Assembly: GCA_900088475.1 (NCBI GenBank)
Contig: FLMG01000243.1
Span: 1-22,437 of the forward strand
Length of the DNA: 22,437 bases
Origin: Hyphochytrium catenoides
Lineage: Eukaryota > Sar > Hyphochytriomycetes > Hyphochytriales > Hyphochytriaceae
Reading direction: 5' to 3'
A model generated the notes under the pieces. It was not told the DNA's origin and searched no databases. It saw nothing but the letters and a program-made list of their open reading frames with translations. Both the position numbers and the translations under genes were made by a program. Of this stretch, positions 1 to 9,539 are shown one piece after another; position 1 is the first letter of the stretch, and the number at the start of each line of letters is the position of its first letter.

Positions 1-33
<33 letters not shown>

Positions 34-55
34 GTCTCTCTCTCTTTCTTTCTCA
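1..55. repeat. (TC)n microsatellite at window edge
   Basis: Nearly pure TC dinucleotides with occasional TG and TTTC interruptions, running off the left edge. It is one of many TC/GA tracts in the first 5 kb, and no gene is supported here. Confidence 0.9.
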
Positions 56-296
56 TGATTCTTATGTGAGCTTCCCTCTCTCGTCTCTTCATTCAGTGCA
101 GTAACAGCCAAGGAGGTAGCCGTTGGATTGGCCGTTTTTATTATTCTCGGCACAATGGGCTATGGTTTTAGGCATTATGAGCCAGTAAAATGAGAGTTTC
201 TTATTAGTTTCGGCAAAATGAGCGGAAAGATGGGCTCCCAGCTGTTCTTCTTTCTGCAATCTTTTATCATCATCACCATCATCAAGAGTCTCACAC

Positions 297-349
<53 letters not shown>

Positions 350-1620
350 AGAGAAAGAGTGAGAGAGAGAAAATGTAGCCGCCACAAGTTCTAAGTTTTG
401 CCTCGCTCGTGCGTTGTTATCATCATAGTAGTCATCACCCTTCCGGCGGATCAACAACGAAGAAGAGAAGAAGTAGTAGTCAGAAGAAGAGAGAAGACGG
501 CCCAAGAAGAAGAGAGGGGAAACTGAAGAGAAAGACACGTACTCGTGCTTGTCCCTCCTTCTTCTTCACTAATAATGAGGATGGATGAGAAACGTGGAAG
601 AAAAAGGAAGAAGAACGAAGGAACTAGGATGCCTTATTCTCTACCACGAAGAAGAAGAAGAAGAATCGAGAAGAAGGGGAGAAGGAGTGCAACAGGTCAG
701 GCATGCAGCAGAAGAAAGAATGACAGAAAGAAGAATAATCAATAACAAGGGTACCGGGCGGAGGACGACTCCAACGCATCCTTCCACTCCTCGGTGTTTG
801 CTGGTGGTGCTAATGCCGCTACTGCTGCTCGCTGTTGGTGTCATCGCTGGTGCTGCTGCTGTGCCTTGCTCTTTCTTCTTCCTCCGCCTGTTCTCGCATC
901 GCCACCATCGGCCATCATAATAACCATCATCTCTGTTAATTGAGGCCTTTTACCGTCATTCTTCTTCATTCATCGTCATCATTTATCAGCTCCAAGCTCT
1001 TACTTCTTCATTGTCTCTTCTTCTTTTTTGTTTCTTCTCCTCCGCATCATCTCGTTCCGATCCTCTCTTCTGAAGTCCTGTTGTCTTCTCTCTATTTCTC
1101 ACACTCTCTTCAACTTTTTCTCTCCCTTTTTCTTCCCCTCTGTTTGAGCTGCTTCTTCTTCATTATTCCTCTCCCTTCCTCCCGCTCTTCTCCTCCTTCT
1201 TCTTTACTTCTCTCCCTCTCTCTCTTCTGTTGTTATTCCTTCTTCTCTCCTCTTCTCCTGTCTCAGCTCCGTCCTCCCTCCTTCCCTTCTCCCTCTTGCT
1301 CTTCCATCCTTTTCCTTCTTCGTTTCTTCTCTTCTCTCTCTTTCTCTCTCCTTTTCCTCTTCGTCCTCTTCGTCTTTTTGAGCTTGTTGCGGCTTTTATT
1401 CTTTCTCTTCCAGCACTGCTATAAAGAATCATCTCTACTATCTCCTGAGCGACTAAATCAGGACCACGCTGTATTTACTGGGGGTGTTTATTTCAGAAAA
1501 GAGTGTAAGAGGTAAAAAGCATAGATAAGATCTACGAAGAACTTTGGCCTCATTTGACTAATTGGGAAAGTTCACCGGAATAATGCGATAAAGACGGGAA
1601 GCTGTTCTTAGACTATCAGC
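56..1620. other. Strand-asymmetric purine/pyrimidine region, no gene seen
   Basis: The plus strand is purine-rich from about 450 to 740 (GAA/GAAGA-type triplets) and strongly pyrimidine-rich from about 960 to 1430 (CTT, TCC, CTC mixtures). Open frames here, including a 191-codon one at 940-1515, encode almost only Leu, Ser, Phe and Pro on one strand or Arg, Glu and Lys on the other, as such composition gives without selection. About 1480-1620 is ordinary sequence without a recognisable feature. Confidence 0.6.
300..372. repeat. (GA)n microsatellite
   Basis: A long GA run, pure from about 302 to 346, followed by an interrupted GA-rich tail. It is the purine-strand counterpart of the TC tracts nearby. 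The Leu/Ser-rich open frame it creates on the minus strand is a by-product of the repeat. Confidence 0.9.
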
Positions 1621-1858
1621 CTCTTTCTCTCTCTCTTTCTCTCTCTCTTTCTCGCTCTTTCTCTCGTTCTCTCTGCTCTCTCTCTCTCTTTCTCTCTCTC
1701 GTTCTCTCCTTCTCTCTGTTCTCTCTCTCTCTTTCTCCCTTGCATCGCTGTTTCTCTCTTTCTCTCTGTCTCCTGATCTGTCTCTCGTTCTCTCTGTTCT
1801 CTCTCTCTCTTTCTCCCTTGCATCGCTGTTTCTCTCTTTTCTGTGGTCTTTCTCTCGC
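1621..1858. repeat. TC-rich minisatellite, 78-bp period
   Basis: Within imperfect TC DNA, a longer unit recurs: the non-TC marker TGCATCGCTG occurs at 1741-1750 and again at 1819-1828, exactly 78 bp apart, with matching TC flanks on both sides. This shows unit duplication rather than only dinucleotide slippage. Confidence 0.75.
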
Positions 1859-2701
1859 TCTCATGTCTCTTTTAAATAAACTCATCTTGACCAGTTCTTC
1901 TTTGCCTCTCCCTTCCTCTCTTGACTCCTTTTACTCTCTCTCTCTCTCTCTCTCCTTCGCTCTCTCTTGTTTCCTCTAGCCAGGTTCTGATGACACAGAT
2001 ACTGTCAACAGGATTTTACTTCTTTCTTCGTTTGTTGTCTCTTTCTGCCCTAGTGGTCTCTTCAGTACAACTGCCCTACTCTTTTTTCATCACTTCTTTC
2101 TCCGTGTTTCCCCGCATTGTCTTCATCTATTTTCTTCGTGTGCGTCTCTCACTCTCTCTCTCTCTCACTGTCTGTCTCTTGCATATTGTCTCTCTTGCTT
2201 CTCTCTCTCTCTTTGTGGCTGCACTCTCTCTCCGTCTCTTTTGGTTCCTCTTCTTCCTCTTTCAATCTCCTGCTCTTCTTCTCTCCTTTTTGCTTTTGGG
2301 GAGGCTATGCCAAGTGAGAAAGCAAACGAGAGGAGGTCGCTGAGAACTGAGAAGAGAGAGAGAGAGAAGAGCAAGAGAGAGAGCAAGAGAGAGAGCAAGA
2401 GAGAGAGAGAGAGAGGGAGAAAGGAGAGACTTTAGGTAGAGGATGACGGCGCGGCCCCGGCCCCATTTCATCTTGCCGGCGGCCTGTAGACCTCCTTACT
2501 TTCCAATAAACTCAATCTTGCTCTTTCATGCATGCAGCAGACCCTTCTTCCCTTTCTCCCGACAGGACTCTCAGTCTCTATTCTTTCAATCTCTCTCTCT
2601 CTCTCTCTCTCCTCCCGTTTTTGCTTTTCTCTCTCTCTCTTTCGTAGGTCAAAGCACTTGGGGAGAAGAGAGAGCAGGCGCTAAAACCTTCAGAAGCAAC
2701 A
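1859..2701. repeat. Interspersed (TC)n and (GA)n tracts
   Basis: TC tracts lie near 1935-1954, 2148-2167, 2589-2612 and 2630-2642, and a GA tract near 2353-2415. Between them is pyrimidine-rich but non-simple sequence. Leu/Ser-rich frames such as 1921-2343 are composition-driven and not called as genes. The region directly precedes the open frame starting at 2702 and could include its leader. Confidence 0.6.
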
Positions 2702-4219
2702 ATGGGCGAAGAGCCAGCCGGTGGTGCAGGAGCAGAAGGAGAGAGAAACCTAGCGGATGACGTCTCCTCTCCCTGCAAAAGTAGCGCAACAGCTTCGCGC
2801 GTTGTCTCCGGCGGAGTGGGAACGTCTCTCTTCTCTTCTTCTTTTTCCTCTTCTCTCTCTCCCGCTGAACGCCAGCAAGGAGAGAGAGGAAAAGAGGGAA
2901 GGGAGAAAGAAGAAGGAGAACGTAGGGAGGAGACGGTGTTTGACACGTCTCTCGGGAGAGAGGAGGAGTTCCCTTCTTCTTCTCTCTTTCTTCAGCTAGT
3001 CGACTTCAGACTGACATCTCTCTCTCCTTCACGAGAGAGAGAGACAGCTTCCAAGAAGACGCTGCAGATAGAGGCTGTTTTGAGACTTAAGGCGAGGCAG
3101 GGGAAGAGAGAAGAGACTGAAGAAACCACGGAGAACAAGAGGGAAAGAGAGAGAAGAGAAGAAATAGAATGGAAGATTGTCTCTTCTCTTTCGGACCTTG
3201 TCCGTCACGTTGATTCTGTCCGCTCTGTCTTCACAGTGGACCAAGGAAAGGGACTCTTATCTCAGCGCTACTGCCAGCGATGCTTCCTTCTCTCTCGACT
3301 CTTCGAGTACGTCAATCTCTCCAAGAGAGGCGTGAAAAAGGAGAGAGAAGAGGAGAAGAAGAGACAACTTCTTCTCTTCTTCTATGGAAGGCTCACGGAT
3401 CTCTTCAATCTGATGCACAGCATCCCTCTCTCTCCTCCCTGTTCCTGCACTGTTTGCGACTCTTTCCTCTTTGAGACTCTTCCCTTGACTTTCTTGCAGA
3501 TGCCTGAAGGCACAATAGAGAGAGTTCTCTCTTTTTCTCTTTCTTCTTCTTCTTCTTCTGGAATCTCTCCTCCTGGCTTACGTCTCTCTCCTCCTGCTCC
3601 TCCGCCCTCTTCTTCTTCTCTCTCCGCCTACCGCTCAGCCCCTTCTTTCGCTAACAAATTCTTAAAGAAGATGGGCATGGCGGGAGAAGGAGAGAAAATG
3701 AACTTCCGTCCTCAGGTTCTTCTCTCTTCTCTCTCTCTCCTTGCAAAGAGGAGGAAAGGGTTGAGGTTGGAAGTAAAGGAGGTAACGGTAGAGAGAGAGA
3801 CAAGAAAGGTGAGCTTCATTGTCTCTCAGACTGAGGTCATAACGCTGGAAAAGACAGACGAAGAGGAGGAGAGAACCGAACTGACGAGAGAAGAGAAGAA
3901 AGAGTGGAAGATACGCACGGACATGGAAGACATTCGAGGTTTGGCTCTTGGGGTTCGCGGTTACTTTGAAGACTATGAGAGAAACAGGAGACTCTTCTCC
4001 TGCACGCACTGCGACCAACTTCTCTCTCTCTGGGAGCAGGTCCGCTCTTTGAGACTCTTTCTGGATAAGATTCAGGGGAAGGGAAGAGAAGAGAGTCTGA
4101 CCAGCTTTCTTTCTTCTCTTTGTGGAGCTATCGCGCGGCATACGAGAGAGACGAGGAACCTCAGCTCCTTCTGCTCGGGTGCTATGTCCTCCATAGGCAA
4201 TTCTCTGCCAAGCTCTTAG
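2702..4219 (+). CDS. Hypothetical low-complexity protein with CxxC pairs (exon or broken gene)
   Basis: A 505-codon open frame starting at an ATG. Much of it is Ser/Leu- or Glu/Arg-rich where TC and GA repeats run through it, but long parts are of normal composition, especially residues about 165-260 and 330-490. Cysteine pairs of the CxxC type occur at residues 191-194, 249-252 (with another Cys at 247) and 434-437, each followed by a Leu/Phe-rich helix-like segment. A pyrimidine tract ending in TTGCAG at about 3500 could be a splice acceptor, so the true gene may contain introns. I recognise no family and assign no function; the CxxC pairs would suit metal binding. TC and GA repeats lack stop codons, so the length alone is weak evidence. 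Protein-like sequence continues in other frames downstream, so the 3' end at 4219 is doubtful. Confidence 0.35.
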   Translation: MGEEPAGGAGAEGERNLADDVSSPCKSSATASRVVSGGVGTSLFSSSFSSSLSPAERQQGERGKEGREKEEGERREETVFDTSLGREEEFPSSSLFLQLVDFRLTSLSPSRERETASKKTLQIEAVLRLKARQGKREETEETTENKRERERREEIEWKIVSSLSDLVRHVDSVRSVFTVDQGKGLLSQRYCQRCFLLSRLFEYVNLSKRGVKKEREEEKKRQLLLFFYGRLTDLFNLMHSIPLSPPCSCTVCDSFLFETLPLTFLQMPEGTIERVLSFSLSSSSSSGISPPGLRLSPPAPPPSSSSLSAYRSAPSFANKFLKKMGMAGEGEKMNFRPQVLLSSLSLLAKRRKGLRLEVKEVTVERETRKVSFIVSQTEVITLEKTDEEEERTELTREEKKEWKIRTDMEDIRGLALGVRGYFEDYERNRRLFSCTHCDQLLSLWEQVRSLRLFLDKIQGKGREESLTSFLSSLCGAIARHTRETRNLSSFCSGAMSSIGNSLPSS

Positions 4220-4436
4220 GCCTCTCCTTCTGCCTGCATGGCTTTGAGCAGGAGAAGAAGGCGGAGGCGGCGGGAGAGAGAGAGGAGACAAAAGAAGACC
4301 CGTCCCCGTGCTCGCGTGACGGCTGTCTCCTCTGTCAGATCATGAACAAGAGCCATCCTGCGGCCAGGCGGTTGTGCAGTTTGAGAGATGGGGCCGCCTT
4401 CTTCTTGAAAAGGACGTGGCTTATGGGAGGCTAACA

Positions 4437-4479
<43 letters not shown>

Positions 4480-4736
4480 CTCTTTCTCTTTTCCTCCATC
4501 TCTACCTGAAAACGGGGCCACATCGCCTTCTCTTCCTGCTTAACATCGACTACCAAGAGCGAGGCAGCAAGATTTTTGCCCCTTTCTCTTCTCTAGAAGA
4601 TCCCACCTTCTACTCGCCCTGCGTTCAACATCCACCTCGGTCTCTCCTTTCCCTTCGTGACCATTCTATCTTTTATCGTTCTCTTCTTCTTTCTTGGCAA
4701 TTCTTTCGTCTTGTTCTCCACGCTTCTCTCTGATAT
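4120..4736 (+). other. Candidate further coding segments in shifted frames
   Basis: Beyond about 4120 two other plus frames carry protein-like sequence. One runs 4120-4434 and includes a CLLC pair at about 4324-4335. Another is open from 4320 to 4736 through a (CT)n tract. A pyrimidine-rich stretch ending in CTGTCAG at 4338 is a reasonable splice acceptor for the second frame, which has a stop at 4317-4319. Either introns or frameshifting decay could explain the switches. No matching donor could be fixed with confidence, so exon boundaries are not given. Confidence 0.2.
4437..4478. repeat. (CT)n microsatellite
   Basis: An essentially pure CT run of about 40 bp. It reads as alternating Ser-Leu in one plus frame, and length changes here would shift any frame crossing it. 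Confidence 0.9.
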
Positions 4737-4949
4737 TCCTCTCTTTTCGTCTATCTCTTTCCTCTCTGGCCGCTCGCCTCTCTGCTCGATAGACTAACAA
4801 GAATGGAAGTCAATAACAAAGGGATCTTCATTGTCGGGGTACGACCTCTGTCTTCTAGATGCCACGGACGGTCGGCCGCCTCGTGTCCTTTGCCTTTCCC
4901 TTTAGTGAGGGGAAAGTGGAGCCCGACGGCATCATTATTCTTCCTCCGA

Positions 4950-5016
4950 AAGAGAGACAGAGAGAGAGAGAGAATGAGAGAAAGAAAGAGAGAGAGAAGG
5001 AGAGAGAGAGAGAGAG
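4950..5016. repeat. (GA)n microsatellite, interrupted
   Basis: GA repeats with AGAC, AATG and AAAG interruptions. The open frames through it encode alternating Arg and Glu. Confidence 0.85.
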
Positions 5017-5084
5017 TAGGAACAGAAGACACACATTCCTGCTAGACGAAGGCACTATCCTCCTTATTAATATTCTCCTTCTTG

Positions 5085-5224
5085 CTTGCCCTTGCCCATT
5101 ACGTCGATCCAGGACAGAACAGCTGGGACGACAGAAGTCACCATCTTCCTCCTAGAGCCTATCGTCTTTCTCTCTCTCTCTCCCCGTCCCGCATGAAAGG
5201 ATCTACGTAATGGGCAAAGGCAAG
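5085..5224. repeat. Inverted repeat, 26-bp arms
   Basis: The arms 5085-5110 and 5199-5224 are reverse complements at 24 of 26 positions, with a spacer of 88 bp. The shared core contains ACGTAATGGGCAA on the right arm. The pair could be terminal inverted repeats of a very short element or a long hairpin; no flanking target duplication was identified. Confidence 0.6.
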
Positions 5225-5899
5225 GGCGAGCCCAAGCAGGGAACAAAGCAGTGAGTTGGCTTATTAACTTATCAGGGCATGCTTGACCATCCGCTGCAAG
5301 GTTTCCTTAAGCTTATCGTCTCTCTTTTCTGTCTTTGGCACTCCGCCCTACCATCAGCTTCTTCTCTTCTTTCCTATCATCATCATGATATCTCTGACAT
5401 ACGACTCCCTCCTCCCTGATCCTGGGAGACTCACGACAGACTGGCGACAAGCATGCTGCCATGGTAGAAAGAGGACTAAACGCAAGTGTCTGTTGTCTCC
5501 TCAAACTTTCTTCTCCCTCTCTCTTAATATTAGCAGCCCTCGTCCTGCCCGTCCTTGCAGATGCTCTCGTCCACCAGCTAGGCTCAGCAATGCATGAGCC
5601 CTGCGTCCATGATGGAGCTATAGCTCTGACTCTCTCCCTTTGGGCGGAATATGTCTGCCACTTTCTCCCCTCAAATATCGTCAAAGTCTATCTTTTTCAT
5701 CAGCGTTGCCACATGCTCAGGAAGACAACGACGCTACCTTTCTCAGGGCCGATCATCATTCATTGCTTGGCCCAATCATTCACTCGCTGCGGACTCAACA
5801 AGGAAAATTATCGTAGGATGATCGGAGGACAAAGCGCGCTACTTCCTCTTCCGTTATCATCTTTCTGTTATCATACGTCGATAGGATGCTGAAGATCTG

Positions 5900-8800
5900 G
5901 ACAGCTTTGTCATCTTTCTGCACGTTGCAGCACTGAGAATGTAGACTGCTGCCGCAACCGCCAGATGTCGTTCTGCTGCTATACCGCCTCACCCGGTTCA
6001 CTCCATCCGCACCGTTGTCCCGGCTAAGGACGGTCATCATCTGCATCAGCTGGGCCGATGGCGGCACGACCTATTGTCAAATAGAGCGCTGAGGGGAGAG
6101 ATCAACAGCAAAGCCCGTGCGTAGCTCCTTCTTCGAGAAACGGAGCGTTATCAGCACACATTCTCTCTCAGCATCTAGAGCTCTTCGCAAGATCTCTCCT
6201 TCAATCTCTATCCACCTCTCTGTGGTCTCGCTCAGCAGGAAGTAAGCAAGCCTCTTTCCTTCCTCTTCTAATACTACTTTTCTTCTGCTCTAGGACGACC
6301 GATGGGACGATGAAGGTCTGCATTGATGATGACCTTTGCTGGCTGCTGATCATAGTGAGACAGAGGCAAGAGCAAACAGGTTGCTCGAGTAACCCCTTCC
6401 AAGCACAAAGACTTATATCTCAGCAAGCAGCGAAGGTGGTTCAGCAGCAGGAGAGAAGAGACGAGGGCTAGTCAGCCTCGCAGCAGGATGATTGAGGGAA
6501 GAAGAAACAGCCAAATGTCTTAAGACGTCGCCCTCTCATCTCAATCGTCAGCAGCCTCCTGCTAGTGAAACAATCTTCTTCTCCCATCATCCATGAGAGA
6601 AGGATCATGATGGTGATTGAGATCTGTACGACGGGATCGATGCAGTTGTCGCCGAAGAAGAGCGGTGAGGAAAGAGAAGCAGATCATCACTAAGTAACGC
6701 GCTATGTGACATGCGGGCCGGAGAAGATGTGCTCAGCCTTAACAACGGACAATCACCGGTTGATAGAGTCGAGGCTTTGCAGAAGGGAAGGAGACAGCAG
6801 GAGGCATAAGAACAACTAGACTACTTCTCTTTTGCAGCCGCAGAGCCCCTTGCAACTGCTCTTATTGCAGTGGCGCTTGTCAGGCAAATCTGTGCAGCAG
6901 GAACATGATGCTGATGATGATCTGCCCATATTCTTCTTATAACACTATCATCGCTGGTCTGAGACTCCAGGTGCTGATGATGTCTCGACCTGTCTGCAGC
7001 AGGAAGCACGAAGTGCTCGAGAGGACGGTCAGTGTCTAGAGCCTTCCAACGGTCGAGTATCTTCATCTTCTTATCCAATCTAGCGATGTGATCCCTCCTT
7101 CTTATCATGATGTGACGTCTATCTACGACTGAGAGAAAGAGAGAGATCACCGGCCTTGGAGCCGACGGATGGACTGTTACTCATCCTCCTATCTCCTTCC
7201 CTCCCGTTTGCCCGCCCTTATTCGTCTCTGGCTTAGGAACTAGGGTCGCCCGGTTACGTCGGATGATGGAAGCCGTGCTAAGGATCCGAACGACGAAGAG
7301 AAACCCATGAGAGAAGGAATCATCGAGAGTAAGATGCGCTGCTCCTCCTGGCAAAGGGAAGAGAAGATAGGACCATAATGTCATCTCTGGCGGTGGGCGG
7401 TGGGCCTCAAATGATAGGATAGACCCTGAATATTATGCACATCCTCATCCTCATGCTGCTGCTTACTAACTAACCGAGTGTGATGACGTACTGAGACAAC
7501 CGTATGAAGATCCATCAGGATGGCAGGGCGACGGGGATATAACGCTTGCCCTACCTGCTTCGTCAAGTGCTTCCACTCTCCCTCTGCTGGTGCCTAGCTG
7601 ACAGGCAGGGTGCAGATCTTCTTGCATAACTTGCTTGATATGAGTGGATAGTTGGCGGCAAGAGTAAGTGAGAAGAGACTACACTCCCTGCTGAGAAGCA
7701 CATGCTTCGTCGTGCCTCTCTCTCTTATCATCTCAGCATTAACAGTAGAGAAGACTTCTCACGTCTGTCCATGACCATTACGTTCAAGGGCTTGTCTTCG
7801 CCATCCCGTATTATGATGTGCTTGTTCATGGAAGATGAGGTCAAGGCTTAAGACGGGCGGAGAGGATGGAATAGAGACAGACAGACAAGTAACGCCTTGA
7901 AGTCTCATACCGTCTGAGAGGCCTCTCCCGGTAGGCTAGCCTTCTTCTGGAGACAAACGCTACGCTTCCGACCATTGCAGACCATGAAAGGGAACACCTG
8001 CAGCACATCTAAGCTTGGCTCTTGCGGGCTAACGGTGATGACGAAAAATAAAAATAGAAGCAAAGGGTTATATGCTAGAATAAAGGTGTCCTTTAACCGC
8101 CGAACGTCACGTCAATCCTTCCCGGCGCCCAGGAGCTCATCATCAACTGTCTGACTGACCGAGAGAGTCCTTTTATGTCCATGTGGGAAGAATAGGTGAA
8201 GTATGTGAATCCAGGAGAGAGAGGCACAAGAGACCTTCGCTTCCTGGAAGAAAGACGCGTCTCTTCTCGTCTCACGATAGAGCTCATGATCGTGATCTAA
8301 ACGAAAGCGAGTGCCTGCTGCTGCTGATGGACAGCTGGTGGCTAATAGATGATGATGGGATATCATGATGAGCCTGTAGATAGCCTGGTGACCGACATAG
8401 AGCACCGCTGGTCACCAGCCCTTGTCCAGCAGGACAAACCAACGCCGGAACGGCATACCGTTTCTTCCTTTGAGGCACGTGGCGCATCCGCCTCAGTATC
8501 GTTACTAAGTGTCTTGGTCCTGACGTCACAGGTCTACGATTGGAGTCAACGATGTGAGGCATATCTATCTATTACCTCTTATCGCCCTCCCTCGCTCTCC
8601 GAGTAAGTTCACATCTCCCCCTTAAATCTGCTGCAGCAGCGTCCGAAGAAAGACAAAGGCACTGACGCTTTACACTGCCATTAAAGATCAACATTCCTGG
8701 CCCCTTTGTGCGCCAGCAGCTTAGTTAGCCAAGCGGAGTACGGGATGGATGGCTGGAGACAGCAAGCTGTCCAACTTTCCAAGACTTTACACTGGCGCCT

Positions 8801-9120
8801 AGAGTCTTCTTCTCTAAAGGTAACGAGACTCAACCAGTTCCAAAAAACAAAGCCACTAATCGGCGCTGGTCAACTTCAATCATCATGCGTTTCCATGAGA
8901 AAGAGGCACGTGCCCGTGTTTGATACTTTTTGCTCTTTGCCTCCATGTACGACTTCCACGCAGGAACCGCTGCAGAGGAAAGTCTGTGGCTCTGCCCCGC
9001 TCTCTATCATAATTGAGAGCCTTCACTGACTACTGGCGACGAGAGGAATAGAGCTGAAAAAGGCCAATGTAAAGATAGTAGGCAGGAGGAAGCTGAGTGC
9101 CGTACAATGAGGACTCTATC
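5900..9120. other. Long stretch with no supported gene
   Basis: Composition is ordinary and no open frame exceeds about 110 codons. Short frames at 6821-7150 (minus) and 8706-9029 (plus) have no recognisable motif. A 9-bp perfect inverted repeat lies at 8385-8393 and 8410-8418. No RNA gene was recognised. Confidence 0.5.
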
Positions 9121-9123
9121 TCA

Positions 9124-9537
9124 ATCGTCCCAGCAAGGAAAAGCAAACCCTTCCCGCACGGTGATCGTCAGGCAATCAGCATCATTGTGCAGAAAGACCT
9201 CGGGGTTTGAGGAAGTGTGCTTTTCTTTTGCACATCTGCTACGATGAAAAGGTTGAGAGAGATCGACACTCTCTCTTGCTTCCCCAGATCTGCTTACTGT
9301 GCATGAAACTGACCTCTGAGAACAGAGAACTATGTCAACAATAACTTCAGGATTGTCACCTAGAGAGAGCAAAAGCGTACTCTCAGGAATCTCTCCTACG
9401 CTTCCGTCATCCTCTGGGTTGAAGAGGTCGTCAAGGGACAGGACAAACGAGGTCATATTGCTGTTGCTAACATCAGGATAGAAGTAGCTGGAGAAGAAGG
9501 AGGGATAAGCCCGGTCGCTCTCATGATAACAGGAAGC
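9124..9537 (-). other. Weak candidate exon on the minus strand
   Basis: The minus strand is open from 9537 to 9124, with a stop at 9121-9123 and another just upstream at 9538-9540. The segment encoded at about 9310-9510 has normal, acidic, protein-like composition. On that strand a donor-like AG/GTCAGT occurs at about 9311-9318, which would end the exon after the best part of the frame. No family is recognised, and no companion exon was found. Confidence 0.2.
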
Positions 9538-9539
9538 TT

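Larger units (their letters stand above)
4737..5900 (+). other. Unassigned stretch with weak coding signs
   Basis: Apart from the GA tract and an inverted repeat pair, this stretch has short protein-like runs in several plus frames, the longest being 5461-5892 (143 codons). No motif is recognised and no continuous gene can be traced. A strong donor-like GTGAGT lies at 5251. It may be the ragged 3' part of the gene beginning at 2702, or non-coding. Confidence 0.2.

Noticed and set aside
940-1515. 191-codon open frame, Leu/Ser/Phe-rich
   Set aside because: The tract is almost entirely pyrimidine on the plus strand, which suppresses stop codons and gives this composition in any frame.
1608-1885. 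Arg/Glu-rich minus-strand frames
   Set aside because: Direct readout of TC repeats; overlapping frames look alike.
1921-2343. 140-codon Leu/Ser/Phe-rich frame resembling a membrane protein
   Set aside because: Hydrophobicity follows from pyrimidine-rich DNA; no motif or charged boundary typical of real membrane segments.
4620-4800. Hydrophobic run resembling transmembrane helices
   Set aside because: Again pyrimidine-rich sequence; resemblance to ER membrane proteins such as ARV1 was considered but the Cys spacing and conserved motifs do not fit.
5990-6005. GGTTCACTCC resembling a B box
   Set aside because: Flanks do not form a T-stem and no cloverleaf can be drawn.
6821-7150. 109-codon minus frame rich in Arg/His/Asp
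   Set aside because: Protein-like in places but with no family resemblance or splice context.
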